From: Granulosicoccus sp964594905
GTDB lineage: Bacteria; Pseudomonadota; Gammaproteobacteria; Granulosicoccales; Granulosicoccaceae
NCBI GenBank assembly: GCA_964594905.1
Contig: CAZQOI010000026.1
Coordinates: 1-37,998 of the forward strand
Direction: 5' to 3'
DNA length: 37,998 bases
A model generated the notes under the pieces. The model was not told the DNA's origin. It ran no database searches and saw nothing but the letters and a program-made list of their open reading frames with translations. Position 1 is the stretch's first letter. Every line of letters begins with the position of its first letter. The translations under genes were made by a program, and so were the position numbers. This document shows, in pieces, positions 26,711-34,839 of the stretch.

Positions 26711-27631
26711 GTGACTTCACCACAGTGGCCAGAGGTCCATGTTGAAACATCAGCACAAGGTGTTGATGCGATTGAACAATGGCTGTTCGAAGCAGGTGCA
26801 CTGTCAGTCACCTTGCAGGACAAGTTCACTGACGACGATCTAGCGCATGCAGTGCTGGAACCCGTGCCCGGTGAAGTTCGTCTTTGGGAGAGTTTGCGCA
26901 TAAGTGGTCTCTTTGCGCAGGAGCTTCCATCGGATCAATTGAACGCCGCCTTGCACATAGCCGCCAATGTGTGTGGAATCGCCGTGCCTGATTTTCGTAT
27001 CGTCAGTCTTGCCGATGAAGTCTGGGAGCGGAGCTGGATGCGCGATTTTGTGCCAATGCAGTTCGGTGAAGGTTTCTGGATCTGTCCAAGCTATGCAGAG
27101 CCGATTGATCCGACTGCAATTAATCTCAAGCTCGATCCCGGGCTCGCCTTTGGTAGTGGCACACACCCGACTACTGCTCAATGCATTACCTGGCTCGCCA
27201 GGCAAACTTTCAGTGGTGAGCGTGTCATCGATTATGGTTGCGGTTCTGGAGTCCTGGCAATAGCCGCCGGACTTCTTGGAGCGAGTGATGTCAGAGCTGT
27301 TGATATTGATCCGCAAGCACTTGAAGCAACGCGACAAAATGCCGTCACCAATGGTGTTGATCAGTGCATACGCACTAGTCTTCCCGATGCGCTTGATGAC
27401 AAGGAAACCTGTGACATACTGCTTGCGAACATTCTGTTTCAGCCTCTGATGTCACTTGGTAATGAATTCAGTCGCCGCCTCGCACCAGGCGGCAAGTTGG
27501 TGTTGTCTGGTCTGCTTGAGGATCAAGTTCCTGAGCTGTGCTTAAGCTACAATCGCTGGTTTGATTTCGTGGAAAATTCTGCCTCAGAGAGCTGGGCACT
27601 ACTGGTGGCACATCGTCGAGATAGTGCTTAA
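26711..27631 (+). CDS. prmA: ribosomal protein L11 methyltransferase
   Basis: SAM-dependent enzyme that trimethylates ribosomal protein L11 at several amino groups, 306 residues. The N-terminal L11-binding domain (about 1-100) leads into WERSWMRDFVPMQFGEGFWICPS, a family hallmark. The methyltransferase domain has GLAFGSGTHPTTAQCITWL, motif I VIDYGCGSGVLAIAAG and LLANILFQPL. The start is GTG at 26711, placed by similarity of the first residues (PQWPEVHVETS) and by the short distance to accC. Confidence 0.96.
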   Translation: MTSPQWPEVHVETSAQGVDAIEQWLFEAGALSVTLQDKFTDDDLAHAVLEPVPGEVRLWESLRISGLFAQELPSDQLNAALHIAANVCGIAVPDFRIVSLADEVWERSWMRDFVPMQFGEGFWICPSYAEPIDPTAINLKLDPGLAFGSGTHPTTAQCITWLARQTFSGERVIDYGCGSGVLAIAAGLLGASDVRAVDIDPQALEATRQNAVTNGVDQCIRTSLPDALDDKETCDILLANILFQPLMSLGNEFSRRLAPGGKLVLSGLLEDQVPELCLSYNRWFDFVENSASESWALLVAHRRDSA

Positions 27632-27642
27632 CCAGGTTGACT

Positions 27643-29052
27643 ATGGGCGAACCTGACGAAAAACCTGCCGCGAGCAATCCGCAGACCTGTTGCTCAAATT
27701 GTCATACGGTCTTTGAGGTGCCAGAGAATTTGCTGGCATCATCGGACACGCGTGTTCGTTGTGGCGAATGTCTGAGTATCTTCGATGCATTAATCAATCT
27801 TCGTGATCAGGACGAGGCTGATGAGCGGCTTCGTGAGCGAGACGCTGATCTCAGCAGGCTCGACGGTCCAGAGTCATCCGAGGATGACCAAGCGGTAGAC
27901 GAGAACGGTGAGTACGTCGATTCTCAAACCCTCGATGAATTGTCAGCGACACGCAATGAGGACAGCCCAGCGCGAATTGCTGATGTACACGTTGTCAGTG
28001 ATACCTCAGAGTCTATTGAGGGCGCAAACTCATCGCCCTCTGATGCGGAGGCCGCGTCAGTCGCGGGGCTCGCCAACGACACGGCAGCGCTTGATGTTAC
28101 GTATTCCGATTTTGATCTCTTCTCTGAAGATGCTGATCTTCCCGAGGTTGCATATTTCGATCAAACGCGTGATACACCCGACTTCGATTTTGATTCGATC
28201 GAGCTAGGTGACGACGAAACGTTTAACGACACTTTGTTTGCCCATGACGTGACCATCGATGCGCGTCAGGGATTGCTCGAAAGCGAGCAGGCAAGCGATG
28301 CTGATTCGCTAGCCAGTGGTCTTGGACGCGATGTGGATTTTGCCACTGATGAAGGCAATCGCACGCCAATCATTTTTACCTACCGCGAACCAGAAGACTC
28401 AATCGGTGCAGATGGTGATCTACCGGCAACTATGCTCGATGCTGATGAGTCAGGGTTGGATTCTGAACGCAGCACCGACATCGATGCGGACGAATCGCCA
28501 TCGACAGACGATAGCGAGGGTGGAGCGAGCGAGAGCTTGCCGATTTCATTACCTGCAGATAAAAAATCACCCTGGTTGTTTCGCAGCATGATGTTTTTGT
28601 TGCTTTGTGCTATCGCTGGGGGGCTCTATATTGCACGGCAACGGGATACCTTGCATAACAACCCAATTGCGCGTCCGGTGCTTGTCGCTGCTTGCGCAGT
28701 TTTCAAATGTGATGTTCGACAACGTGTTGATTTAACTGCGTTACGAGTTTTGCAACGAAGCGTTTATTCGCATCCAAGCATTGATAATGCGTTAGTCATT
28801 AACGTTGCTTTTCGTAACGAAGCCGCCTTTGATCAGCAATATCCGGTTTTGGTCATCCGCTTATCAGATAGGAACGGGCGTTTGGTCGCCAAGCGAGATT
28901 TTCAACCCGCTGACTACCTCGAACAATGGCACAGGAACGACACGCTTGACGCTGGAAAGCGTCTGGATATCAGTCTGGAAGTCAATGATCCAGGGGATAG
29001 TGCTCGATCTTTCGAGCTGGATTTTCGCGAAGTTAAAATAGCTGTTCGATAA
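27643..29052 (+). CDS. zinc-ribbon and DUF3426 domain membrane protein
   Basis: Protein of 469 residues with three parts. An N-terminal zinc ribbon has C17-x2-C20 and C40-x2-C43. A long acidic, Asp/Glu/Ser-rich and probably disordered stretch spans about 60-305. One membrane helix (about 312-332, MFLLLCAIAGGLYIA) precedes a C-terminal DUF3426 domain (NNPIARPVLVAACAVFKCD onward), so the ribbon should be cytoplasmic and DUF3426 periplasmic. Proteins with this layout are often encoded between prmA and dusB in gammaproteobacteria, but their function is not established. The ATG at 27643 is 11 bases after prmA. The acidic linker looks longer than usual. Confidence 0.85.
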   Translation: MGEPDEKPAASNPQTCCSNCHTVFEVPENLLASSDTRVRCGECLSIFDALINLRDQDEADERLRERDADLSRLDGPESSEDDQAVDENGEYVDSQTLDELSATRNEDSPARIADVHVVSDTSESIEGANSSPSDAEAASVAGLANDTAALDVTYSDFDLFSEDADLPEVAYFDQTRDTPDFDFDSIELGDDETFNDTLFAHDVTIDARQGLLESEQASDADSLASGLGRDVDFATDEGNRTPIIFTYREPEDSIGADGDLPATMLDADESGLDSERSTDIDADESPSTDDSEGGASESLPISLPADKKSPWLFRSMMFLLLCAIAGGLYIARQRDTLHNNPIARPVLVAACAVFKCDVRQRVDLTALRVLQRSVYSHPSIDNALVINVAFRNEAAFDQQYPVLVIRLSDRNGRLVAKRDFQPADYLEQWHRNDTLDAGKRLDISLEVNDPGDSARSFELDFREVKIAVR

Positions 29053-29130
29053 CAGCGATCTTTAACATTTAAGGTAGCCTGTCAATATCGTTTGTAATAA
29101 GATGTGCGGCCGCTTTACTTTCTGGCTGCA

Positions 29131-30117
29131 ATGATCGATATCGGTCCTTATTCGATAGTCAATCCCGTTTTTCTTGCCCCCATGGCAGGAATTACTGACC
29201 GACCGTTTCGCGATCTATGTGCACGCCATGGCGCCGGTTATGCCGCCTCGGAAATGATCTCCAGCGATACTTTGTTGCATGCTACCGCCAAGACTCAGCA
29301 CCGCATTCGACGTGCCAGCAATGGCCTACCGCACGCAGTTCAGATTGCCGGCAGTGAGCCAGACGCGATGGCTGAGGCAGCGGCGCTTAATGTGCGCGAA
29401 GGTGCAGAGATCATCGATATCAACATGGGTTGTCCAGCAAAAAAGGTATGCAACCGACTGGCGGGCTCTGCATTATTGTCCGATCCGGATTTAGTGCAGG
29501 CTATCTTGCAACGTGTGGTTGAGCGCGTTGATGTTCCAGTGACGTTAAAAATTCGCACAGGTCCTAGCCCTGATAACCGAAATGCTGTAGAGATTGCACA
29601 GATCGCGCAAGCTGCTGGCGTTTCTTGTCTGGCTGTACATGGCCGCACGCGAAGCGATCGCTTCAAGGGGCAAGCGGAATACGACACCATTGCAGATATT
29701 GTTAAAGCGGTGACCATACCTGTTATTGCCAATGGAGATATCTGCGATGGGAACAGTGCGCGTCAAGTGCTTGATATTACCGGTGCTGCCGGTGTGATGA
29801 TTGGTCGCGCTGCACAAGGTAACCCGTGGGTATTTCGCGAAATAAACGCCTTTCTTGAAGGCAAGGCTGCACCACCAAGACCAGACATGTCTGAAATACA
29901 TTCGGTCTTGCATGAGCAACTGCTTGGTTGTCATTCACTATATGGTGAATACCGAGGTGTACGAATAGCCCGAAAGCACATCGCCTGGTACTGCAAAGGT
30001 CTGCGTCATGCGAATGTGTTTCGTAACGCAGCCAATACAGTACAAACAGCAACTGAACAATTGTTGCTGGTTGATAAATTCTTTACTTCTCCTGAAACCT
30101 TTGCCGTAGCGGCCTAA
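29131..30117 (+). CDS. dusB: tRNA-dihydrouridine synthase B
   Basis: FMN-dependent enzyme that reduces uridines in the tRNA D-loop, 328 residues. Visible signatures are FLAPMAGITDRPFRDLC, the catalytic Cys101 in INMGCPAKKVCNRLAGSALL, the TLKIRTG lysine, AVHGRTR and GVMIGRAAQGNPWVF. The frame is open from a GTG at 29104, but family members start just before IGPY, so I use the ATG at 29131. It is followed five bases later by fis, the classic dusB-fis operon. Confidence 0.96.
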   Translation: MIDIGPYSIVNPVFLAPMAGITDRPFRDLCARHGAGYAASEMISSDTLLHATAKTQHRIRRASNGLPHAVQIAGSEPDAMAEAAALNVREGAEIIDINMGCPAKKVCNRLAGSALLSDPDLVQAILQRVVERVDVPVTLKIRTGPSPDNRNAVEIAQIAQAAGVSCLAVHGRTRSDRFKGQAEYDTIADIVKAVTIPVIANGDICDGNSARQVLDITGAAGVMIGRAAQGNPWVFREINAFLEGKAAPPRPDMSEIHSVLHEQLLGCHSLYGEYRGVRIARKHIAWYCKGLRHANVFRNAANTVQTATEQLLLVDKFFTSPETFAVAA

Positions 30118-30122
30118 CAACG

Positions 30123-30428
30123 ATGCCAGTGAAACGAATTTACAAGTCGATGCAACGCCGATCTGTCAAGAAACGACGAGCCAAGATCCACCGGGAAACT
30201 GCAATTCAACAATGTGTGCACGCAGAGCTCCGTCGCTATTTTGATCTGCTTGATGGCGAAGAACCACATGATTTGTACCGAATGGTCATGCAGCAGACTG
30301 AAGCGGCCCTGTTCTCATCTGTATTAGAAGAGTGCCATGGCAATCAGAGCAAGGCAGCGGCCTGGCTTGGAATTAATCGCGGTACCTTAAGGGCCAAGCT
30401 CACAGCGCTCGACAGCGAAGAGTCATGA
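30123..30428 (+). CDS. fis: DNA-binding protein Fis
   Basis: Nucleoid-associated regulator, 101 residues (E. coli 98), that bends DNA and controls rRNA promoters, recombination and replication. The C-terminal helix-turn-helix reads CHGNQSKAAAWLGINRGTLRAKL, here quoted in parts: GNQSKAAAWLGI and NRGTLRAKL, close to the family consensus. The basic N-terminal 25 residues (VKKRRAKIH) are less conserved and translation could instead begin at an ATG at 30150. It is cotranscribed with dusB and overlaps the purH start as ATGA. Confidence 0.93.
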   Translation: MPVKRIYKSMQRRSVKKRRAKIHRETAIQQCVHAELRRYFDLLDGEEPHDLYRMVMQQTEAALFSSVLEECHGNQSKAAAWLGINRGTLRAKLTALDSEES

Positions 30429-31757
30429 GTGACTCTAAAAGTTCGACGTTGGCTGTGTCCAGGTCAGCGTGTGCTTTGCTCAGCGTATCCGATAAACAAG
30501 ATATAGAGGATCTCGCTCGCGCACTATCCGATAAAGGTATTCAATTGTTATCAACCGGTGGTACAGCAAGCTTGCTTCGTGAAGCCGGATTTGATGTCAC
30601 TGATGTATCAACTCACACGGGTGCCGCTGAGATGATGGCGGGACGTGTCAAGACGCTGCACCCGACGGTTCATGGTGGCATATTGGGTCGTCGAGGTCTC
30701 GATGACGATGTCATGAACGAGCGTGACATCGCACCTATCGACTATGTCATTGTTAATTTGTATCCGTTTGCCGCGACCGTCGCAAGAGCTGATGCAACGT
30801 TTGATGAAGCTATCGAAAATATTGATATCGGTGGTCCTGCCATGATCCGCTCTGCAGCGAAAAACCACGCCTCAGTTGCTGTGGTTACTGATCCTGCCGA
30901 CTACGCTCGTGTTATCGCTTCACTGAATGCCGACGATACCGAACAAGCAGCGCTACGTTTTGATCTTGCTACAAAAGCTTTCGAGCACACTGCAGCCTAT
31001 GACGGCATGATTGCCGAATACCTTGGGCGTCGTGTGGGGGCTGAGTCAGGCGCTACTGCAGCGAACTTTCCACGCACACTTAATCGACAGTATCAACTTG
31101 CTGAAACTTTGCGCTATGGTGAAAATCCTCATCAGCGAGCAGCTTTCTATCGAGTTACTGATGCAGCTTCGGGTACGCTGGCGGCGTCCACCATCTGTCA
31201 AGGTAAATCGTTGTCGTACAACAACATGATGGATGCCGACGCAGCGCTTGGCTGTGTGCGTCAATTCAGCGATACCGCTTGCGTTATCGTCAAGCATGGA
31301 AATCCCTGTGGCGTTGCGGTAGCAGCGACGAATGAGGCAGCCTANNNNNNNNNNNNNNNNNNNNNNNNNNNNNNNNNNNNNNNNNNNNNNNNNNNNNNNN
31401 NNNNNNNNNNNNNNNNNNNNNNNNNNNNNNNNNNNNNNNNNNNNCGTCAAGTCCAACGCCATTGTGTATGGTCGGGACCAATCAACTATTGGTGTTGGGG
31501 CTGGTCAGATGAGCCGTGTGTATTCAGCACGTATTGCTGGCATCAAGGCGCAAGACGAATCACTTGAAGTCAAAGGATCAGTCATGGCTTCGGATGCTTT
31601 CTTTCCATTTCGCGATGGCATCGACAATGCGGCAAACGTTGGTATCACGGCAGTTATTCAACCAGGCGGTTCACGCAATGATGAGGAAGTCATTGCAGCA
31701 GCTAATGAACATGGGATGGCAATGGTGTTTACCGGTATCCGCCATTTTCGTCATTGA
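30425..31757 (+). CDS. purH: bifunctional AICAR transformylase/IMP cyclohydrolase (interrupted by assembly gap)
   Basis: Catalyses the last two steps of IMP synthesis. The N-terminal IMP cyclohydrolase domain (SACALLSVSDK, LLSTGGTASLLREAGF, GRVKTLHPTVHGGIL) and the first part of the transformylase domain (RYGENPHQRAAFY, VKHGNPCGVAV) are intact over about 306 residues. After the 100-N gap the C-terminal 104 residues resume at VKSNAIVYGRD, with IGVGAGQMSRVYSA and DAFFPFRDGID, and end RHFRH. Against the E. coli protein (about 529) some 120 residues are missing, so the real gap is near 360 bases; the frame shift across the Ns is an artefact. ATGA overlap with fis. Confidence 0.93.
31345..31444. 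other. assembly gap of 100 N inside purH (true length larger)
   Basis: Exactly 100 N, a placeholder length. The flanks share no sequence, and the PurH alignment needs about 120 further codons here, so real sequence is missing. Confidence 0.95.
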
Positions 31758-31766
31758 TCAATGACG
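31749..31766 (+). terminator. 18-bp perfect palindrome at the end of purH
   Basis: CGTCATTGATCAATGACG covers the last codons and stop of purH and can fold as a 7-bp stem with a GATC loop. The following bases (CATGTTGTTGTTTCG) are T-rich but not a clean tract. It could act as a terminator between purH and the convergent protease gene, or be a protein site. Confidence 0.4.
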
Positions 31767-31822
31767 CATGTTGTTGTTTCGAGTTATGGTTTGCGTAATC
31801 TGCTTGAACACAAGTATGCAAG

Positions 31823-32248
31823 CTAGTTAGCAAACAAATACACAAAGCCCGCGTTGTAAAAAACATGCAACAAAATCGGCGATAACAAATGCCGATGACG
31901 TTCCCAGGCCCATCCAAAAACAAGTGATGGGATAAACACAGCGGCAGCCGACAGAGGCGCCTGGTGTATCAGATGCATCGCGGCAAATATCGTTGACGTC
32001 AACACATTTGCAAGTGACAGCTGAAACAGGCTCTTCTTGAAAAATTGCTTGCTCAGGAGCAGGGCTTGAAGTCCGCCGCGAAAGACGACTTCCTCAAGCA
32101 CGGGATACACGAGCACAATCAGAACATACGACGTCAGTGCAAGTTTGTTGTCGTTTACTGGTACGCCGACAAGGTAGAGGAAAGCCCAACACAGTGGGCC
32201 AGCCAAGAGGGCAGCAAGATACGCCCGATCACGCCATAACGCAGGCAT
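31823..32248 (-). CDS. small CPBP-family glutamic intramembrane protease, MrtJ-like
   Basis: Integral membrane protein of 141 residues built almost only of the CPBP (CAAX-like) core. The three motifs are intact: E52-E53-x3-R57 in VLEEVVFRGGLQ, F88-x3-H92 in FAAMHL, and H128-x3-N132 in LLHVFYNAG. The phrases SLANVLTSTIFAAMHL and PSLVFGWAWER resemble, from memory, the MrtJ proteases linked to JDVT-CTERM sorting; I could not verify this. The frame is open up to 32425, but that would overlap the OmpA gene; the ATG at 32248 starts 13 bases after the OmpA stop, suggesting cotranscription. Substrate unknown. Confidence 0.82.
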   Translation of the reverse strand: MPALWRDRAYLAALLAGPLCWAFLYLVGVPVNDNKLALTSYVLIVLVYPVLEEVVFRGGLQALLLSKQFFKKSLFQLSLANVLTSTIFAAMHLIHQAPLSAAAVFIPSLVFGWAWERHRHLLSPILLHVFYNAGFVYLFAN

Positions 32249-32261
32249 GACGAGCGTTGCC

Positions 32262-33545
32262 TCATTCAATTTTTTCAAGAACCTCGATACGATTGTTAAG
32301 CGCTCGTCCGTCTTCTGATGTGTTGTCCCACAACGGACGTGTACCGCCAAAAGACCTGAGCACAAGACGGTTGGAGCGAACACCGTTGTTGACCAGATAA
32401 GTGCCAACGCTACGCAGTCGAGCACGAGTGATGATCGACTGGTCTCTTACTGTACCGCGATTGTCGGTGTGCGATAGGAGTTCGATGCGGGCTTGCGGGT
32501 ATTCGCTCATAAGCTCAACGAGAAAGTCTAACTGCTCAAACGATTCAGGTAACAGTTCCCCAGAACCATCGGCAAAGCGTATGCCGCTGAGTACGCCATC
32601 AAGCACCGGACAACCATTGGTACGCACTGGAAAGCCCGGTGCTGATCGAAGACAAACATCATCAGCATTGGGTACGCCGTCGCCATCACGGTCTTCTGGT
32701 GTCGGACCAGTAGCAGGTGCTTCGCTGGGTGTTGCCAGACGTGACGATTCTGGTGTTGTGGGTTTATCAGTGTTGCTGGGCAGGTCCCTTGGTACCTCCG
32801 TTGGCGCAGTTGGAACGGTTGTGTTCACGTCAGGTGCTGCGATATCCGTCTCTGGAATTGGAACCTCTGGGGTTGTTGTGGTCGGCGCGGGTATAGTTGG
32901 AGCCTCGGCTTGCGGTTGTTGCCTTGGTGATGTGTTTGTATTACCAAACCCGACTGGCGGTAACTCATTCAGACCGCCAGTACCACCGAAACGGCCGACC
33001 AGACTGATGGTTGCGGAGGCGAGATCTTCAGCGTGATAAACCGCCTCGGCACGCACGGCAACGTATCGGCCGAGATAGAATTCAAGGCCAGCGCCGCCAG
33101 ACAAACCAACGGGTGTATCGCCGCGTATTTGGAGTGATGTATCGCGATCGACGATACCGAGACCAACCCTTCCGTAAAGCGAAATACCAAAATTGACGTC
33201 ACGACGAGAACCTGCGCGGCTATCGACGAACCGGTAGAGGGCAGCTGCATCAATACCGTTATACGGTAAGGTTGAGCCGTCGCTGAGCTCGGCTTCGCCA
33301 AACGATGAAAACTGTAACTGACCACTCAGTCGGCTATCGAAATCACGGCCTATGAATAAAGTGCCCACCACACCTTCATCTTCATCGGTCGTGATGGTTG
33401 TGACTACGGGATCTGCTTGAATGAGGGACGCGCCACCACCGACGCCTACATACCATTGATCGGACAGGCCAGCGCCGCTAGCGAGGCCGCTGAACGCGGT
33501 TAGCAGGCTCGCAGCAAATAGGCTGGCAACTGATTTGTAATGCAT
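32262..33545 (-). CDS. OmpA-family outer membrane protein with TSP3-like linker
   Basis: Outer-membrane protein of 427 residues. A signal peptide (residues 1-25) is followed by a predicted beta-barrel (about 26-185, starting DQWYVGVGGGASLIQ). A Pro/Thr-rich linker spans about 190-280. A single thrombospondin type-3-like calcium motif DRDGDGVPNADDVC comes next, with a partner Cys in NGCPV. Last is the OmpA peptidoglycan-binding domain (GIRFADGSGELLPES, LLSHTDNRG, then RARLRSVGTYL and NNRIEV), with the Asp and Arg expected to hold diaminopimelate. An upstream in-frame start would add ten residues before the signal; the ATG at 33545 is preferred. It precedes the small protease gene. Confidence 0.9.
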   Translation of the reverse strand: MHYKSVASLFAASLLTAFSGLASGAGLSDQWYVGVGGGASLIQADPVVTTITTDEDEGVVGTLFIGRDFDSRLSGQLQFSSFGEAELSDGSTLPYNGIDAAALYRFVDSRAGSRRDVNFGISLYGRVGLGIVDRDTSLQIRGDTPVGLSGGAGLEFYLGRYVAVRAEAVYHAEDLASATISLVGRFGGTGGLNELPPVGFGNTNTSPRQQPQAEAPTIPAPTTTTPEVPIPETDIAAPDVNTTVPTAPTEVPRDLPSNTDKPTTPESSRLATPSEAPATGPTPEDRDGDGVPNADDVCLRSAPGFPVRTNGCPVLDGVLSGIRFADGSGELLPESFEQLDFLVELMSEYPQARIELLSHTDNRGTVRDQSIITRARLRSVGTYLVNNGVRSNRLVLRSFGGTRPLWDNTSEDGRALNNRIEVLEKIE

Positions 33546-33628
33546 CTTGAATCCTGCTGTCTGGATAACTGTCAATGTGCTGACCCCACACTATAGTTCG
33601 CAATGATCGTGTCTGGGTGACAGCATTG

Positions 33629-34657
33629 TCAAACTTGGCCTTGAGCTAACCATTCAGCTACATCTGTCGCATGATAAGTCAGTACGCCGTCACAACCTGC
33701 GCGTCGAAAGGCAAGCAGGCTTTCCATGACCACCGCCTGCTCATTCAGCCATCCGTTGGCAGCGGCGGCTTTTATCATCGAATATTCACCGCTGACATTG
33801 TAAGCAAAGGTTGGTACAGCGAACTCGTCGTGAGCCCGGCGCACGATGTCAAGGTAGGGAAGACCCGGTTTGACCATGATCATGTCAGCGCCTTGGGCAA
33901 GATCGGCCGCGATCTCGTGCATCGCCTCATCGCTATTGGCAGGATCGATCTGGTAGGTGGATTTGTCGGCCTTGCCAAGCGCGGCTGATGCGCCTACCGC
34001 GTCACGAAATGGACCGTAGAAATTTGAAGCGTACTTGGCTGCGTAGCTGAGTATGCGGGTTCGGTGATGACCAGCCTGGTCAAGTGCCGTGCGGATTGCG
34101 CCAATCCGTCCGTCCATCATGTCCGATGGTCCGACGACGTCAGCACCAGCATCAGCGTGTGATATCGCTTGTTTGACGAGCGCTTCGACCGTTTCATCAT
34201 TGATGATGTAACCGCTCTCGTCCATCAGGCCATCATGACCATGCGGGGAATAGGGATCGAGTGCGACATCGGTAATGATGCCCAAATCAGGTACTGCGTC
34301 CTTTACCGCGCGAATAGCCCGTTGCGCAAGTCCCTGGGGGTCCCATGCGCCACGACAGTCATCGGTTTTGGCGTCATCGTCGGTTACCGGAAACATCACT
34401 AAGGCAGGAATGCCAAGTGAGTTGATGCGCTTGGATTCAACCACCAGCTGATCGATGCTCAAGCGTTCCACACCTGGCATGGAGGGAATGGACACCCGTT
34501 TATCGTCACCCTCAATGACGAAATATGGCTGTATCAGTTGACTGACATCGACTGCATGCTCCGCCATCATTCGGCGGCTGAATGCGTCGCGACGCATGCG
34601 ACGAGCTCGATGAGCAGGGAACAGAGCGCGCTGGCCGAAAAGTGCTTGTTTGGTCAC
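33629..34657 (-). CDS. hemB: porphobilinogen synthase (delta-aminolevulinic acid dehydratase)
   Basis: Condenses two 5-aminolevulinate molecules to porphobilinogen in haem synthesis, 342 residues. The two substrate-binding lysines are K208 in SYAAKYASNFYGPF and K263 in MIMVKPGLPYLDIV. The metal site region reads TDVALDPYSPHGHDG with Asp and Ala in place of the Cys triad of zinc enzymes, so this is the magnesium-type, Pseudomonas-like form. The ATG at 34657 gives a basic arm (RRMRRDAFSRRM) typical of the octamer-forming N-terminus. It is divergent from aroE across about 180 bases. Confidence 0.97.
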   Translation of the reverse strand: MTKQALFGQRALFPAHRARRMRRDAFSRRMMAEHAVDVSQLIQPYFVIEGDDKRVSIPSMPGVERLSIDQLVVESKRINSLGIPALVMFPVTDDDAKTDDCRGAWDPQGLAQRAIRAVKDAVPDLGIITDVALDPYSPHGHDGLMDESGYIINDETVEALVKQAISHADAGADVVGPSDMMDGRIGAIRTALDQAGHHRTRILSYAAKYASNFYGPFRDAVGASAALGKADKSTYQIDPANSDEAMHEIAADLAQGADMIMVKPGLPYLDIVRRAHDEFAVPTFAYNVSGEYSMIKAAAANGWLNEQAVVMESLLAFRRAGCDGVLTYHATDVAEWLAQGQV

Positions 34658-34684
34658 AGGGTCAAATTCTCATGGTGGCAGGCC

Positions 34685-34698
34685 TTGGGACATCCCAA
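34685..34698. promoter_or_regulatory. inverted repeat in the hemB-aroE divergent region (possible operator)
   Basis: TTGGGA-CA-TCCCAA is a perfect 6-bp inverted repeat with two central bases, 28 bases upstream of hemB. It could be a regulator site, but only one copy is present and no matching regulator is in the window. Confidence 0.25.
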
Positions 34699-34839
34699 AG
34701 GTTGCGTCAGGTCGAAATTATGCGCGATACCTGCACTAGGAATCCAGTCTGAATCCGGAACTGCAGTATCATTCTTGGCAACACAACGTCATTTCGACAA
34801 ACGTGAGTTTTCCTTGCCACACTAGAGTTCGGACCTACC

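Noticed and set aside
34538..34825. 95-codon plus-strand open frame across the hemB start and the hemB-aroE intergenic region
   Set aside because: It mostly lies antisense to hemB and its upstream flank, has an unnatural Cys/His/Ser-rich composition and resembles no family.
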